Positions 1 to 7,503 of a stretch of 64,000 bases of DNA are shown one piece after another. The notes under the pieces were generated by a model that was given only the letters and a program-made list of their open reading frames with translations, was not told the DNA's origin and ran no database searches. Source of the stretch: Mucilaginibacter pedocola (GTDB lineage Bacteria; Bacteroidota; Bacteroidia; Sphingobacteriales; Sphingobacteriaceae); contig NZ_MBTF01000001.1 of the NCBI RefSeq assembly GCF_002013915.1, forward strand, positions 744,001-808,000, written 5' to 3'. Position 1 is the first letter of the stretch. Every line of letters starts with the position of its first letter. Both the position numbers and the translations under genes were made by a program.

Positions 1-1
1 G

Positions 2-91
2 GCCGCCGGCTTTATCCCTAACAACTGCGCCGATGATTGCTTTACCGGCGTTTATATAAAAAACGTGAAAGTGTACGTAAAATCTATCTGA
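2..91 (+). CDS. 3' end of an unknown protein (partial)
   Basis: An open frame enters from the left edge and ends at a TGA at 89-91, giving 29 C-terminal residues. The peptide contains NNCADDC and ends in VYIKNVKVYVKSI, an alternating pattern that suggests a final beta-strand pair of an extracytoplasmic domain. Too little is present to name a family. It reads toward mqnE but the 120-bp gap with its own promoter-like element suggests a separate unit. Confidence 0.5.
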   Translation, partial: AAGFIPNNCADDCFTGVYIKNVKVYVKSI

Positions 92-131
92 TAGTGGGCT
101 CGCCTTACACTGTAAAGCCACGGTCATTTTA

Positions 132-145
132 GGTGTTTAAACACC
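132..145. repeat. perfect 14-bp palindrome upstream of mqnE
   Basis: GGTGTTTAAACACC is its own reverse complement. It lies about 40 bp before the -7 element of mqnE, so it could be a repressor site, or the hairpin end of the preceding gene. There is no T-run after it, which argues against a standard terminator. Confidence 0.4.
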
Positions 146-184
146 GGTAGCAAAATACAGCCCTGCATAATTGCTGCATTTTGC

Positions 185-192
185 TACCTTTG
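185..192 (+). promoter_or_regulatory. Bacteroidetes -7 element (TACCTTTG) for mqnE
   Basis: TACCTTTG fits the Bacteroidetes TAnnTTTG consensus exactly and lies 20 bp before the mqnE ATG, giving a short leader. I could not find a clear TTTG -33 box at the expected distance, so this is a half match. Confidence 0.5.
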
Positions 193-211
193 CCGAAACT
201 ATTTTTCTAAA

Positions 212-1405
212 ATGGAAGTATCAGAAAATTTCGGGATGTTGTTGAACAACCCGCAGCTTTTGCCTGAACTTAAAGCCATCGCCCAAAAGGTACTCCATAA
301 CCAGCGTATAACTTTTGACGAAGGCGTTCTGCTTTACGAGAAGGCCGAACTGGGTTACTTGGGCGTGCTGGCTAACTACATCCGCGAACAAAAACACGGC
401 GATAAAACTTACTTCAACCGTAATTTCCATATCGAGCCCACCAACCTGTGTGTGTATGATTGTAAATTCTGTTCCTACTCGCGCCTGATTAAACAGCGCA
501 GCGAAGGGTGGGAGTACACCATGGAAGATATGCTGAACATGGTGAAAAAGTACGACGGGCAGCCTGTTACAGAAGTGCATATCGTCGGCGGTGTATTGCC
601 GCAATACGATCTGCCTTTTTATACCGAACTTTTCAGCAGCATCAAGCGACATCGCCCCGACTTGCACGTAAAGGCACTTACGCCAGTAGAGTATCATTAC
701 ATCTTCAAGAAGGCTAAAATTGATTACGCCACGGGCATGCAACTGATGAAAGATGCAGGCCTGGAATCGATGCCGGGCGGTGGTGCCGAGATATTCCACC
801 CCGAGGTGCGCGACCAGATAGCTAAAGACAAATGTACCGGCGACCAATGGTTGGCCATACACGAAGAATGGCATAAAATAGGTATGCGATCTAACGCTAC
901 CATGCTTTATGGCCACATAGAACAATTTTGGCATAGGGTTGACCACATGGAACAACTGCGCCAATTGCAGGACCGTACCGGTGGTTTCCAAACATTTATC
1001 CCGCTGAAATTCCGCAACCAGGATAATCAGATGAGTAACGTGCCCGAGTCTACCGTGGTAGAGGATCTGCGCAACTACGCCATAGCCCGTATATATCTGG
1101 ATAACTTCGACCACGTAAAAGCCTATTGGGCCATGATAAGCCGCACCACAGCGCAACTATCGTTAAACTTTGGTGTGGATGATATTGACGGCACGCTCGA
1201 CGATACCACCAAAATATACTCTATGGCAGGTGCCGAAGAACAGCACCCCGCCATGAGCACCAAGCAATTGGTAGAACTCATTAAAAACGCTGGCCGCCAC
1301 CCCATAGAGCGCGATACGCTTTACAATGTGGTAACCGACTACAAGGACTACCAGTTCGAGGAAACAGAAAAGCCAAAGTACTATAAGTTGCCGGTAATAA
1401 ATTAG
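212..1405 (+). CDS. mqnE: aminofutalosine synthase MqnE (radical SAM)
   Basis: Radical SAM enzyme of the futalosine menaquinone pathway; the family joins SAM to 3-((1-carboxyvinyl)oxy)benzoate to make aminofutalosine in the cytoplasm. The 397-residue protein has the 4Fe-4S motif C80-x3-C84-x2-C87 after a TNLC segment. It carries the MPGGGAEIFHPEVR and QTFIPLKFRN stretches I associate with MqnE rather than MqnC. Length is normal for the family. The ATG at 212 follows a TAnnTTTG promoter element. mqnA lies two genes downstream on the same strand, which supports the assignment and indicates that this organism makes menaquinone through futalosine. Confidence 0.93.
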   Translation: MEVSENFGMLLNNPQLLPELKAIAQKVLHNQRITFDEGVLLYEKAELGYLGVLANYIREQKHGDKTYFNRNFHIEPTNLCVYDCKFCSYSRLIKQRSEGWEYTMEDMLNMVKKYDGQPVTEVHIVGGVLPQYDLPFYTELFSSIKRHRPDLHVKALTPVEYHYIFKKAKIDYATGMQLMKDAGLESMPGGGAEIFHPEVRDQIAKDKCTGDQWLAIHEEWHKIGMRSNATMLYGHIEQFWHRVDHMEQLRQLQDRTGGFQTFIPLKFRNQDNQMSNVPESTVVEDLRNYAIARIYLDNFDHVKAYWAMISRTTAQLSLNFGVDDIDGTLDDTTKIYSMAGAEEQHPAMSTKQLVELIKNAGRHPIERDTLYNVVTDYKDYQFEETEKPKYYKLPVIN

Positions 1406-1413
1406 GTCATTTT

Positions 1414-1488
1414 ATCATTGGGTCATTGAGTCATTATTTTGTTTGGCGCAATAACCCGATATGCCGATGACTCAATGACCCAATGACT
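1414..1488. repeat. inverted repeat built from ATTGGGTCATTGAGTCAT
   Basis: The left arm at 1414-1434 and the right arm at 1467-1487 are reverse complements over 20 of 21 bases, with a 32-bp spacer. The right arm continues with another ACTCAATGA unit that runs into the ATG at 1491. The motif looks like a dispersed intergenic repeat rather than a gene-specific operator. The fold would place the ribosome binding region of the next gene in a strong stem. Confidence 0.75.
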
Positions 1489-1490
1489 CA

Positions 1491-2141
1491 ATGAATAAAA
1501 CTCTATACATCGTCCGCCACGGGCAAACCGAACTGAATAAGCTGGGCATTATACAAGGCCGCGGTAAAAACACCGATCTGAATGATGAGGGCCGTGTGCA
1601 AGCTGCGCAGTTTTATAACGCGTATAAAGATGTGCCGTTTGATAAAATATACATTTCAGCTCTGAAGCGTACGCAGCAAAGTATACAGCCTTTTATTGAT
1701 ACAGGCATTCCCTTTGAGAAATTACCGGGTTTAGATGAGTTAGCCTGGGGCATTCACGAAGGGCAGGCATCATCGCCCGAACTGAAGGCTGAGTTTTTGC
1801 ACGTAATGCGCGAATGGGTGGCCGGCAACCTTGATGTTAAATTTGAAGGCGGCGAAAGCCCTAACGAAGTTAAGGTACGCCAACTGGAGGCCATGGATGT
1901 GATCATGAGCCACCCCGAAGAAAAAACCGTATTGGTATGTATGCATGGCCGTGCGTTGCGCTTGTTGCTTTGCATCCTTACCGAAAAACCACTATCCGAA
2001 ATGGATACCTTTCCGCACCAAAACCTGGTGCTTTATAAGCTCACTTACGATGGCAGCAAGTTTACTATTGTTGATTTCAACAATGCCGACCATCTAAAAA
2101 CACCCGAAGATTTTGAACAAGATCAGAATATCCGCCGTTAG
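1491..2141 (+). CDS. histidine phosphatase family protein (phosphoglycerate mutase-like)
   Basis: 216 residues of the histidine phosphatase superfamily. The RHG motif (IVRHGQTELN, residues 7-16) supplies the phospho-accepting histidine; the second catalytic histidine is in VCMHGRALR and the acid-base glutamate is probably in LDELAWGIHEG. Family members remove phosphate from sugars, cofactors or nucleotides, and the substrate cannot be read here. The gene sits between mqnE and mqnA and overlaps mqnA by 29 bp, so a role linked to menaquinone synthesis is possible but unproven. Its start codon lies at the edge of a repeat, which may affect initiation. Confidence 0.85.
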   Translation: MNKTLYIVRHGQTELNKLGIIQGRGKNTDLNDEGRVQAAQFYNAYKDVPFDKIYISALKRTQQSIQPFIDTGIPFEKLPGLDELAWGIHEGQASSPELKAEFLHVMREWVAGNLDVKFEGGESPNEVKVRQLEAMDVIMSHPEEKTVLVCMHGRALRLLLCILTEKPLSEMDTFPHQNLVLYKLTYDGSKFTIVDFNNADHLKTPEDFEQDQNIRR

Positions 2142-2856
2142 TTATACCAATACCAAGCCCTTTTTATACGGACTACAAGATTCAGCAATAATGGACAAGA
2201 TCGAGCTAAGCCTCGATATGCCCTCAGACTGCGCACAAAAACTGATAGATGATAAGGCCGACATTGGCCTGATACCCGTTGCGGCCACGCTAAGCTTGCC
2301 TCACTGGGAAATAGTATCTAATTACTGCATTGGCACTTTAGGTGCTGTTAACTCTGTTTTCATTTTCAGCAATTGCGATATTAAGGATGTAAAAACTGTG
2401 CAGTTAGATCCGCAATCGCGTAGTTCTAATAACCTGGCCAAAGTACTGATGAAGAACTTTTGGCAGGTACAGCCAGAATTAATTGTTGGTGCCGAAGATT
2501 ATTCCACATCAACTGACCCGAACACCGCCTTTGTACAGATCGGTGACCGCACTTTTGGTAAAGCCGAGGCTTACCCCTTTGTTTACGACCTATCTGCCGA
2601 GTGGCTAAAATTCACCGGCTTGCCATTTGTATTTGCTGCCTGGATAGCCAACAAACCTATCCCTGCCGATTTTATGCAGGAGTTTGATAATGCCCTACGC
2701 CATGGGCTTGCCCACCGCCACGAGTTACTGAAAGAGTTACCCCAACGCGCAGACTTCGACCTGGAAGATTACCTGATGCATAAACTGGATTTTGACTTGA
2801 CAGAGGAGAAGAAGAAAGCACTTTATTTATTTCTGGATTATATAAAGGCGTTATAG
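2113..2856 (+). CDS. mqnA: chorismate dehydratase MqnA
   Basis: MqnA converts chorismate to 3-((1-carboxyvinyl)oxy)benzoate, the first step of the futalosine pathway and the substrate of MqnE. The 247-residue protein begins KIRISAVSYTNTKPF and has the periplasmic-binding-protein-like fold signature DIGLIPVAA plus a WIANKPI segment near residue 180, typical of the family. The only credible start is a TTG at 2113, inside the end of the phosphatase gene (29-bp overlap in another frame), since the next ATG would remove the conserved N-terminus. The overlap suggests translational coupling. Confidence 0.9.
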   Translation: MNKIRISAVSYTNTKPFLYGLQDSAIMDKIELSLDMPSDCAQKLIDDKADIGLIPVAATLSLPHWEIVSNYCIGTLGAVNSVFIFSNCDIKDVKTVQLDPQSRSSNNLAKVLMKNFWQVQPELIVGAEDYSTSTDPNTAFVQIGDRTFGKAEAYPFVYDLSAEWLKFTGLPFVFAAWIANKPIPADFMQEFDNALRHGLAHRHELLKELPQRADFDLEDYLMHKLDFDLTEEKKKALYLFLDYIKAL

Positions 2857-2964
2857 TTCTTATTGGCTATTTAACCAAAAGCTCTGCATTCTTTGCGCTA
2901 ATAAACAAGCCAATCCTTTGCTTTCTTTGCGGTAAAATATTAAGTTCGTTTAATCATTATCACA

Positions 2965-3645
2965 ATGAAGAAGATAGTTATCCTAACCGGTGCCGGCATT
3001 AGTGCCGAGAGTGGCTTGAAAACATTCCGCGACAGCGACGGGCTGTGGGAGGGCTACGATATTGAAGACGTAGCCACGCCCGAGGCCTGGCGCCGCAACC
3101 CCGCACTGGTGCAGCAATTTTACAACGAACGCCGCAAAACCGTCTTAGAAGCACAGCCCAACGCTGCCCATTTTGCATTGGCCCGACTGCAGGAAAAATA
3201 CGACGTACGCATCATCACCCAAAATATCGACGACCTGCACGAGCGTGCCGGCTCTGCCAATGTTATGCACCTGCATGGCATTATTACCCGCTCACAATCG
3301 AGCATGAATCCGCGGCTTACTTACCCTATTGACGGTTGGGAAATAAAGATGGGCGAGAAGTGCGAACTGGGCTCGCAACTGCGCGCGCATGTAGTATGGT
3401 TCGGCGAGGCAGTGCCGATGATAGAACCGGCCGCGAGGCTATGTGGCGAGGCCGATATCTTTATTTTAGTAGGCACATCGCTGGCAGTGTACCCCGCAGC
3501 CGGGCTTATTGACTATGTACCCCGCGAAGTAACCCGCTACATCATTGATCCTAATATTCCTGTATCTCCGGGCAGCAGGGTAGTGGCTATGCCATTTAAA
3601 GCTACGGTAGGGGTTCCGATGTTAGTTGACGAATTGATGAGCTAA
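2965..3645 (+). CDS. NAD-dependent protein deacylase, class III sirtuin (CobB/SIRT5-like)
   Basis: 226 residues with the sirtuin hallmarks LTGAGISAESG (7-17), TQNIDDLHERAG (85-96) and HLHG with catalytic His104. Tyr53 and Arg56 in FYNERR match the Tyr-x-x-Arg pair that class III sirtuins use to bind succinyl or malonyl lysine, so desuccinylase activity is likely. The zinc-ribbon region after HLHG has only one cysteine (Cys125 area) rather than four, so the structural zinc site appears to be lost. The gene stands alone between mqnA and a terminator. Confidence 0.9.
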   Translation: MKKIVILTGAGISAESGLKTFRDSDGLWEGYDIEDVATPEAWRRNPALVQQFYNERRKTVLEAQPNAAHFALARLQEKYDVRIITQNIDDLHERAGSANVMHLHGIITRSQSSMNPRLTYPIDGWEIKMGEKCELGSQLRAHVVWFGEAVPMIEPAARLCGEADIFILVGTSLAVYPAAGLIDYVPREVTRYIIDPNIPVSPGSRVVAMPFKATVGVPMLVDELMS

Positions 3646-3669
3646 CCCTGTTATATTTAGAAACAGAAA

Positions 3670-3698
3670 ATGCCATCCATGATTGGGTGGCATTTTTT
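3670..3698 (+). terminator. intrinsic terminator of the sirtuin gene
   Basis: ATGCCATCC (3670-3678) pairs with GGGTGGCAT (3685-3693), one G-U pair included, followed by a run of six T. It lies 25 bp after the stop codon. Confidence 0.85.
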
Positions 3699-3987
3699 GT
3701 TTTGAATCAAACACGTCGCGTTAATTTCTTATCCTTAACTTAGTACCTCCACCCATGAAAACTGCGCCTATTGCTTCCGACTTCTCATTAATTTGGTAGT
3801 TTCAACCACAGAATATAATTTTTCCTATTGCCTTAATTTACATGATTATCAGATTGTTGTATTAAAATAGAGGCTTTTTTAGTTCGCTGCGATCCTTTTT
3901 ATAGGCTAAAACAGCGCTGTTTTGCCAAATATAATTCTGATGTTGAATTGATTTGAAATTAACTATCTATTTATCAGTATATTATAA
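3699..3987. other. gene-free A+T-rich stretch with one palindrome
   Basis: No plausible coding frame on either strand. The only structure I see is AAAACAGCGCTGTTTT at 3908-3923, a perfect 16-bp palindrome flanked by GGC and GCC, which could serve as a factor-independent stop or a protein site for the minus-strand gene that ends at 3988. Confidence 0.5.
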
Positions 3988-4236
3988 TTAGTAATTGTAG
4001 CGATAGTACGCATCTTTGTAATCTTTACCCATTTGTGTAAAGCGCTCCGAAACGGTTTTTAAAAATGCTTCATCAAGTATCTCGAATACGCTGTTTACGC
4101 CGTCGGTAAGGTCCATTTCGGGGATCTTGAAACTTTGTTCGAGAGTGCCTTTCTCCATCTTCACAATAAACTTTTGGTTCATGCTCAGGATAGATATTTT
4201 AAAATCAGGGTGGGGTAGCTCTGCTATTATTCTCAT
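3988..4236 (-). CDS. small hypothetical protein (82 residues)
   Basis: I do not recognise a family. The ATG at 4236 (MRIIAELPHPDFKIS) is preferred over one nine codons upstream, because the extra residues are encoded by a dispersed repeat. The sequence alternates short beta-type stretches (FKISILSMNQKFIVKME) with an alpha-helical C-terminus rich in aromatic residues (KDYKDAYYRYNY). No signal peptide or membrane segment is visible, so it is probably cytoplasmic. It lies downstream of the CrtA-like gene on the same strand. Confidence 0.55.
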   Translation of the reverse strand: MRIIAELPHPDFKISILSMNQKFIVKMEKGTLEQSFKIPEMDLTDGVNSVFEILDEAFLKTVSERFTQMGKDYKDAYYRYNY

Positions 4237-4261
4237 GGTATGTATTTGTTTAATGTCGAAC

Positions 4262-4340
4262 ATCGAATGTTAAATATCGAATGATGAAGGATGCTCAACT
4301 TCGATATTCGTTATTCGAAATTCATGATTCGTTATTCCAA
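4262..4340. repeat. degenerate ATTCGATATTCG repeat cluster
   Basis: Units related to TTCGATATTCG and ATTCGTTATTC recur about five times across this stretch, in both orientations. The cluster covers the 3' end of the CrtA-like gene, whose last four codons (NNES) are made of repeat sequence, and the upstream region of the small gene at 3988. Confidence 0.6.
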
Positions 4341-5032
4341 ATTCCCTCCAGTGGGTTCTTCCCGTTTATTGTTCCGTGGCTCTCCATAATGGCGAAACGC
4401 GCAAAAAGTTCTTCGCTGTACCAGCCTTCGCTACGCGTTTTTTTGATCACCTCGGCATGTTGCTTACTGCCGTAGGCGAAAGATTTCATGTGCTCCATGC
4501 TTTCCCAAACCGAAAACGTGGCTTGCCGGTAAACAGGCGCTTCGCCAATACCTATAGATGTAATGTAGCCTGGTGCTTTAGACATGAGTTCGGCTACTTC
4601 ATCCACATGGCTCCAGAAGTTTTTAAGTCGGCTCATTTTAATGGTGGCGCGGGTGAGTACCGCAACAGGGCCTTCGGCTATCTTGCCTTCGGGTTTACCA
4701 AAAGGTTCTTTTCCATCCCATTTACCATGGCTGGCTATGGGGTGGCATAGTACCGTCCATTCCTCTTTCGCAAGCAAACGCCACCATTTGCTCACTGCCG
4801 ATTTCTGACTGAAGGCATCGTAGTCCTCCCGGCTTTCCCAAACAGCTAATAGCCCCCATTGCTGCCAGTCGGGCTGCAGGTCGAAGGTGCCATTACGGCC
4901 GCTGCCCAGCAGTTTCCAAAAGGTGCAGCCTTGCTGCAGCCACATAGGTAGCCGATGCAGTGCCATAGCAAGCAGGGCGAACGGGACAAATGCCTTACGG
5001 TAACGAACGATGGTGAGGCTAATGATCATCAA
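4322..5032 (-). CDS. CrtA-like protein (spheroidene monooxygenase family)
   Basis: 236 residues. The C-terminal half contains ATFSVWESMEHMKSFAYG and RSEGWYSEELFARFA, which I recognise as the signature of the CrtA family; CrtA is a heme enzyme that adds a keto group to acyclic carotenoids. No other carotenoid gene is nearby, so the substrate here is unknown and the annotation may describe fold only. The N-terminal 30 residues are hydrophobic (FVPFALLAMALHRLP) but do not form a clear signal peptide. It is divergent from the sulfoxide reductase gene with about 70 bp between them. Confidence 0.7.
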   Translation of the reverse strand: MMIISLTIVRYRKAFVPFALLAMALHRLPMWLQQGCTFWKLLGSGRNGTFDLQPDWQQWGLLAVWESREDYDAFSQKSAVSKWWRLLAKEEWTVLCHPIASHGKWDGKEPFGKPEGKIAEGPVAVLTRATIKMSRLKNFWSHVDEVAELMSKAPGYITSIGIGEAPVYRQATFSVWESMEHMKSFAYGSKQHAEVIKKTRSEGWYSEELFARFAIMESHGTINGKNPLEGIWNNES

Positions 5033-5102
5033 TTGCGAAGTAAAATATTAAATATGATATTCGTCTTATTTAGTTTTGCACCTTCATCACTACTTTTACA
5101 CC

Positions 5103-5579
5103 ATGGCAGAAGACCTGAAAATAATAACCTCGGTAGATAAGGCCGAACAATACACATCACTCATACCGCAAATAGAGGCTTTGCTATACGGTGAACCCGA
5201 CTTGGTGGCTAACCTGGCCAACGTGGCTGCAGCGTTAAAAGAGCAATTTAAATGGTTTTGGGTGGGTTTTTATTTGGTTAAGGATGGCGAGTTGGTATTG
5301 GGCCCTTTCCAGGGGCCGGTGGCTTGTACACGTATTGGCAAAGGCAAAGGCGTTTGTGGTGCCGCATGGGAGCAGGCTAAAACACTTGTAGTGCCTGATG
5401 TGGAAGAGTTTCCGGGGCATATTGCCTGTAGCTCGCTATCCCGCTCGGAAATTGTGCTGCCATTGTTTAAGGATGGTGAAGTAGTAGGGGTATTGGATGT
5501 GGATAGCAGCGAGCTGGCGGAGTTCGACGAAACGGATGCACAGTATTTAGGCGACATCATTAAACTCATCAAATTTTAA
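5103..5579 (+). CDS. msrC: free methionine-(R)-sulfoxide reductase (GAF-type, fRMsr)
   Basis: 158 residues forming a single GAF domain that reduces free methionine-R-sulfoxide. Counting from the ATG at 5103, the cysteines Cys75 (VACTRIG), Cys85 (GVCGAAW) and Cys109 (HIACSS) have the same 10 and 24 residue spacing as the three cysteines of the E. coli enzyme, so the catalytic and resolving residues are all present. The start at 5103 is preferred because upstream codons belong to a TAGTTTTG promoter-like element (5071-5078). Its stop shares one base with the next gene's ATG, so the two are probably co-translated. Confidence 0.92.
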   Translation: MAEDLKIITSVDKAEQYTSLIPQIEALLYGEPDLVANLANVAAALKEQFKWFWVGFYLVKDGELVLGPFQGPVACTRIGKGKGVCGAAWEQAKTLVVPDVEEFPGHIACSSLSRSEIVLPLFKDGEVVGVLDVDSSELAEFDETDAQYLGDIIKLIKF

Positions 5580-6235
5580 TGACGAAGGTTTTTTTACTGC
5601 CCGGCCTGGGTGCCGATAGCCGAATCTACAAGAAGATAAAACTGCCCGAGAATTACGAATGCACAAAGGTTGAATGGGTGCTACCCGATGCGGAGGATAC
5701 TTTAACCACCTACGCGCAAAAGCTTATAAAACAATACAATATACAGGATGGGGCAATAGCCATTGGCAACTCGCTGGGTGGTATGTTAAGTGTGGAAATT
5801 GCCAAACAAGTAAAGTTGCAAAAGGTGATACTTATATCGAGCATTAAAACAGCCGATGAAGCGCCATGGTATTTCAGCGTTTTTCAGAAGGTGCCGGTTT
5901 ATAAACCTATCCCGGCTGACATCATGACTAAAGTAGGCTTTATGGCGAGGCCGTTCTTCGGTGCTATGGAGCCTGATGACCTGGCGGATTTCCAAAGCAT
6001 GCTGGCTAACTCATCGCCTGTATTTCTAAAATGGGCCATGCACGCAGTATTGTATTTCAACAACACCGAACCAATTGCCAACCTTTATCACATTATAGGC
6101 GACAAGGATACTGTTTTCCCCTGGAAAAATATAAAGAACCCAACAGCCATTATCAAAGGCGGTACGCACATTATGATATACGATAGGGCAGATGAAGTAA
6201 ATGCCCTGCTTGCCGATATACTGCAAAAGCCATGA
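5579..6235 (+). CDS. alpha/beta hydrolase
   Basis: 218-residue cytoplasmic hydrolase. FLLPGLGAD near the N-terminus is the oxyanion region, GNSLGG is the nucleophile elbow with its serine, and the acid and histidine are likely in IGDKDTVFPW and KGGTHIMIYD. The substrate cannot be inferred. It starts on the last base of the msrC stop (TAATG) and overlaps the next gene by four bases (ATGA), so three genes form one tight operon that mixes redox repair and DNA repair functions. Confidence 0.85.
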   Translation: MTKVFLLPGLGADSRIYKKIKLPENYECTKVEWVLPDAEDTLTTYAQKLIKQYNIQDGAIAIGNSLGGMLSVEIAKQVKLQKVILISSIKTADEAPWYFSVFQKVPVYKPIPADIMTKVGFMARPFFGAMEPDDLADFQSMLANSSPVFLKWAMHAVLYFNNTEPIANLYHIIGDKDTVFPWKNIKNPTAIIKGGTHIMIYDRADEVNALLADILQKP

Positions 6236-6834
6236 AACTACCCGAAAGCTATTACCTCGGCAGCGATGTGGTCGCCCTCAGTCGTGACCTCATTGGCAAA
6301 TACCTGTTCACTAAAATAGATGGTGTAGTTACCGGTGGATATATTGTTGAAACAGAGGCTTACAACGGCATTGTAGATAAAGCATCGCACTCGTATGGTA
6401 ACCGTATTACGCCCCGCACCAAAACCATGTTCGCGCAGGGCGGCATTGCATATGTTTACCTGTGTTATGGCATTCACGAGATGTTCAATATCGTTACTTC
6501 TGTTGAAGGGCAGCCGCATGCCATCCTTATCCGCGCTGTGGTACCTACTGATGGTGTGGATGTAATAATGGCCCGCCGCAATATGGAAACACTGAAACCC
6601 AACATCACCAAAGGGCCTGGTTCGGTGGCTAAAGCTTTGGGTATCTCGCGTGCCATAAATGCCTTTAGCCTTCAAAGCGATACCATTTGGGTGGAAGACA
6701 GGGGGCTGAGTTTCCCGGACGAAGAAGTAGCGACCGGTCCTCGAATTGGTGTTGATTATGCAGGCGAGGATGCTCTATTGCCGTACCGATTTTATGTGCG
6801 CGGCAATAAATTTGTGAGCAAGCCAAACAAATAA
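6232..6834 (+). CDS. DNA-3-methyladenine glycosylase (AAG/MPG family)
   Basis: 200 residues of the MPG fold, which removes 3-methyladenine and other damaged purines from DNA. Characteristic segments include GYIVETEAYNG (with the glutamate that activates water), YGIHEMFNIVT and HAILIRAV. KGPGSVAKALGI matches the family DNA-binding region. Length is typical. It overlaps the preceding hydrolase by four bases and closes the msrC operon. Confidence 0.92.
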   Translation: MKLPESYYLGSDVVALSRDLIGKYLFTKIDGVVTGGYIVETEAYNGIVDKASHSYGNRITPRTKTMFAQGGIAYVYLCYGIHEMFNIVTSVEGQPHAILIRAVVPTDGVDVIMARRNMETLKPNITKGPGSVAKALGISRAINAFSLQSDTIWVEDRGLSFPDEEVATGPRIGVDYAGEDALLPYRFYVRGNKFVSKPNK

Positions 6835-6874
6835 AATTCGCGTCCGTTAAAATTCATCTAAAGCTCCTAAAAAG

Positions 6875-7372
6875 ATGAGTGGACACCCAACTACCGAAAG
6901 CCTGAAATTCTTCAGGGATGAAATAAACGAAGTAAAAACCGCCATGCTTACCACCTATACTGCCGACAAGGGTTTCAGCAGCCGCCCTATGGGGACTGCC
7001 GAGGTTGATGAGCAGGGCGATATCTGGTTCTTTACCAGCGAACATTCTGAAAAAGCAAGTGATATATCGGTCGAGAACACCGTATCGTTAACCTACAGCG
7101 ACCCCAAGAACCATACCTACCTCAGCATAATGGGCGAGGCCGAACTGGTGAACGATAAAGCCAAAATGCAACAGCTTTGGAATCCGTTCGTAAAAGCCTT
7201 CTTCCCCGAGGGATTGGAGGATCCAAAACTAACCCTGCTAAAAATCACCCCGACAGATGCCGAATACTGGGACGGCAATAGCAGCAGCATGGTGGTGTTG
7301 TTCAACGTGCTAAAAGCTGCCGTAACGGGCAAGAAGTATGATGCGGGCAGGCACGGGAAGATAGCATTTTGA
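6875..7372 (+). CDS. pyridoxamine 5'-phosphate oxidase-fold protein (general stress protein 26-like)
   Basis: 165 residues with the split-barrel flavin-binding fold. The pattern starts with KTAMLTTYT, then SSRPMGTAEVDEQGDIWFFTSEHSEKASDI, here cited in parts, and includes the VSLTYSDPKNHTYLSIMGEAEL strand region. Such proteins bind FMN, FAD or F420, and the Bacteroidetes members are annotated as general stress protein 26 homologs rather than true PdxH. It stands alone, with a repeat block following it. Confidence 0.8.
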   Translation: MSGHPTTESLKFFRDEINEVKTAMLTTYTADKGFSSRPMGTAEVDEQGDIWFFTSEHSEKASDISVENTVSLTYSDPKNHTYLSIMGEAELVNDKAKMQQLWNPFVKAFFPEGLEDPKLTLLKITPTDAEYWDGNSSSMVVLFNVLKAAVTGKKYDAGRHGKIAF

Positions 7373-7378
7373 TATACG

Positions 7379-7456
7379 GAGACGCGAAGTATCGCGTCTC
7401 TACAAAAAAAACCCTGTGAACCTCCGCGGAAGCTCTGCGTTCTCCGTGGTTGAATC
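7379..7456. repeat. composite intergenic repeat (GAGACGCGA hairpin plus CTGTGAACCTC unit)
   Basis: GAGACGCGA (7379-7387) pairs with TCGCGTCTC (7392-7400) across four bases. From 7412 follows a unit reading CCTGTGAACCTCCGCGG, then CTCTGCGTTCTCCGTGGTTGAAT, clearly related to the units at 10577-10808 and 29525-29566. It lies in the leader of kynU. Confidence 0.75.
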
Positions 7457-7503
7457 GCCACAAAGAATAATGAACTTTGCCTCAAAATATTTATTATTGG
7501 CTG

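Noticed and set aside
221..1156. 311-codon minus-strand frame opposite mqnE
   Set aside because: It is the shadow of the strongly supported mqnE frame, has odd residue composition (many His and Val) and no family signature.
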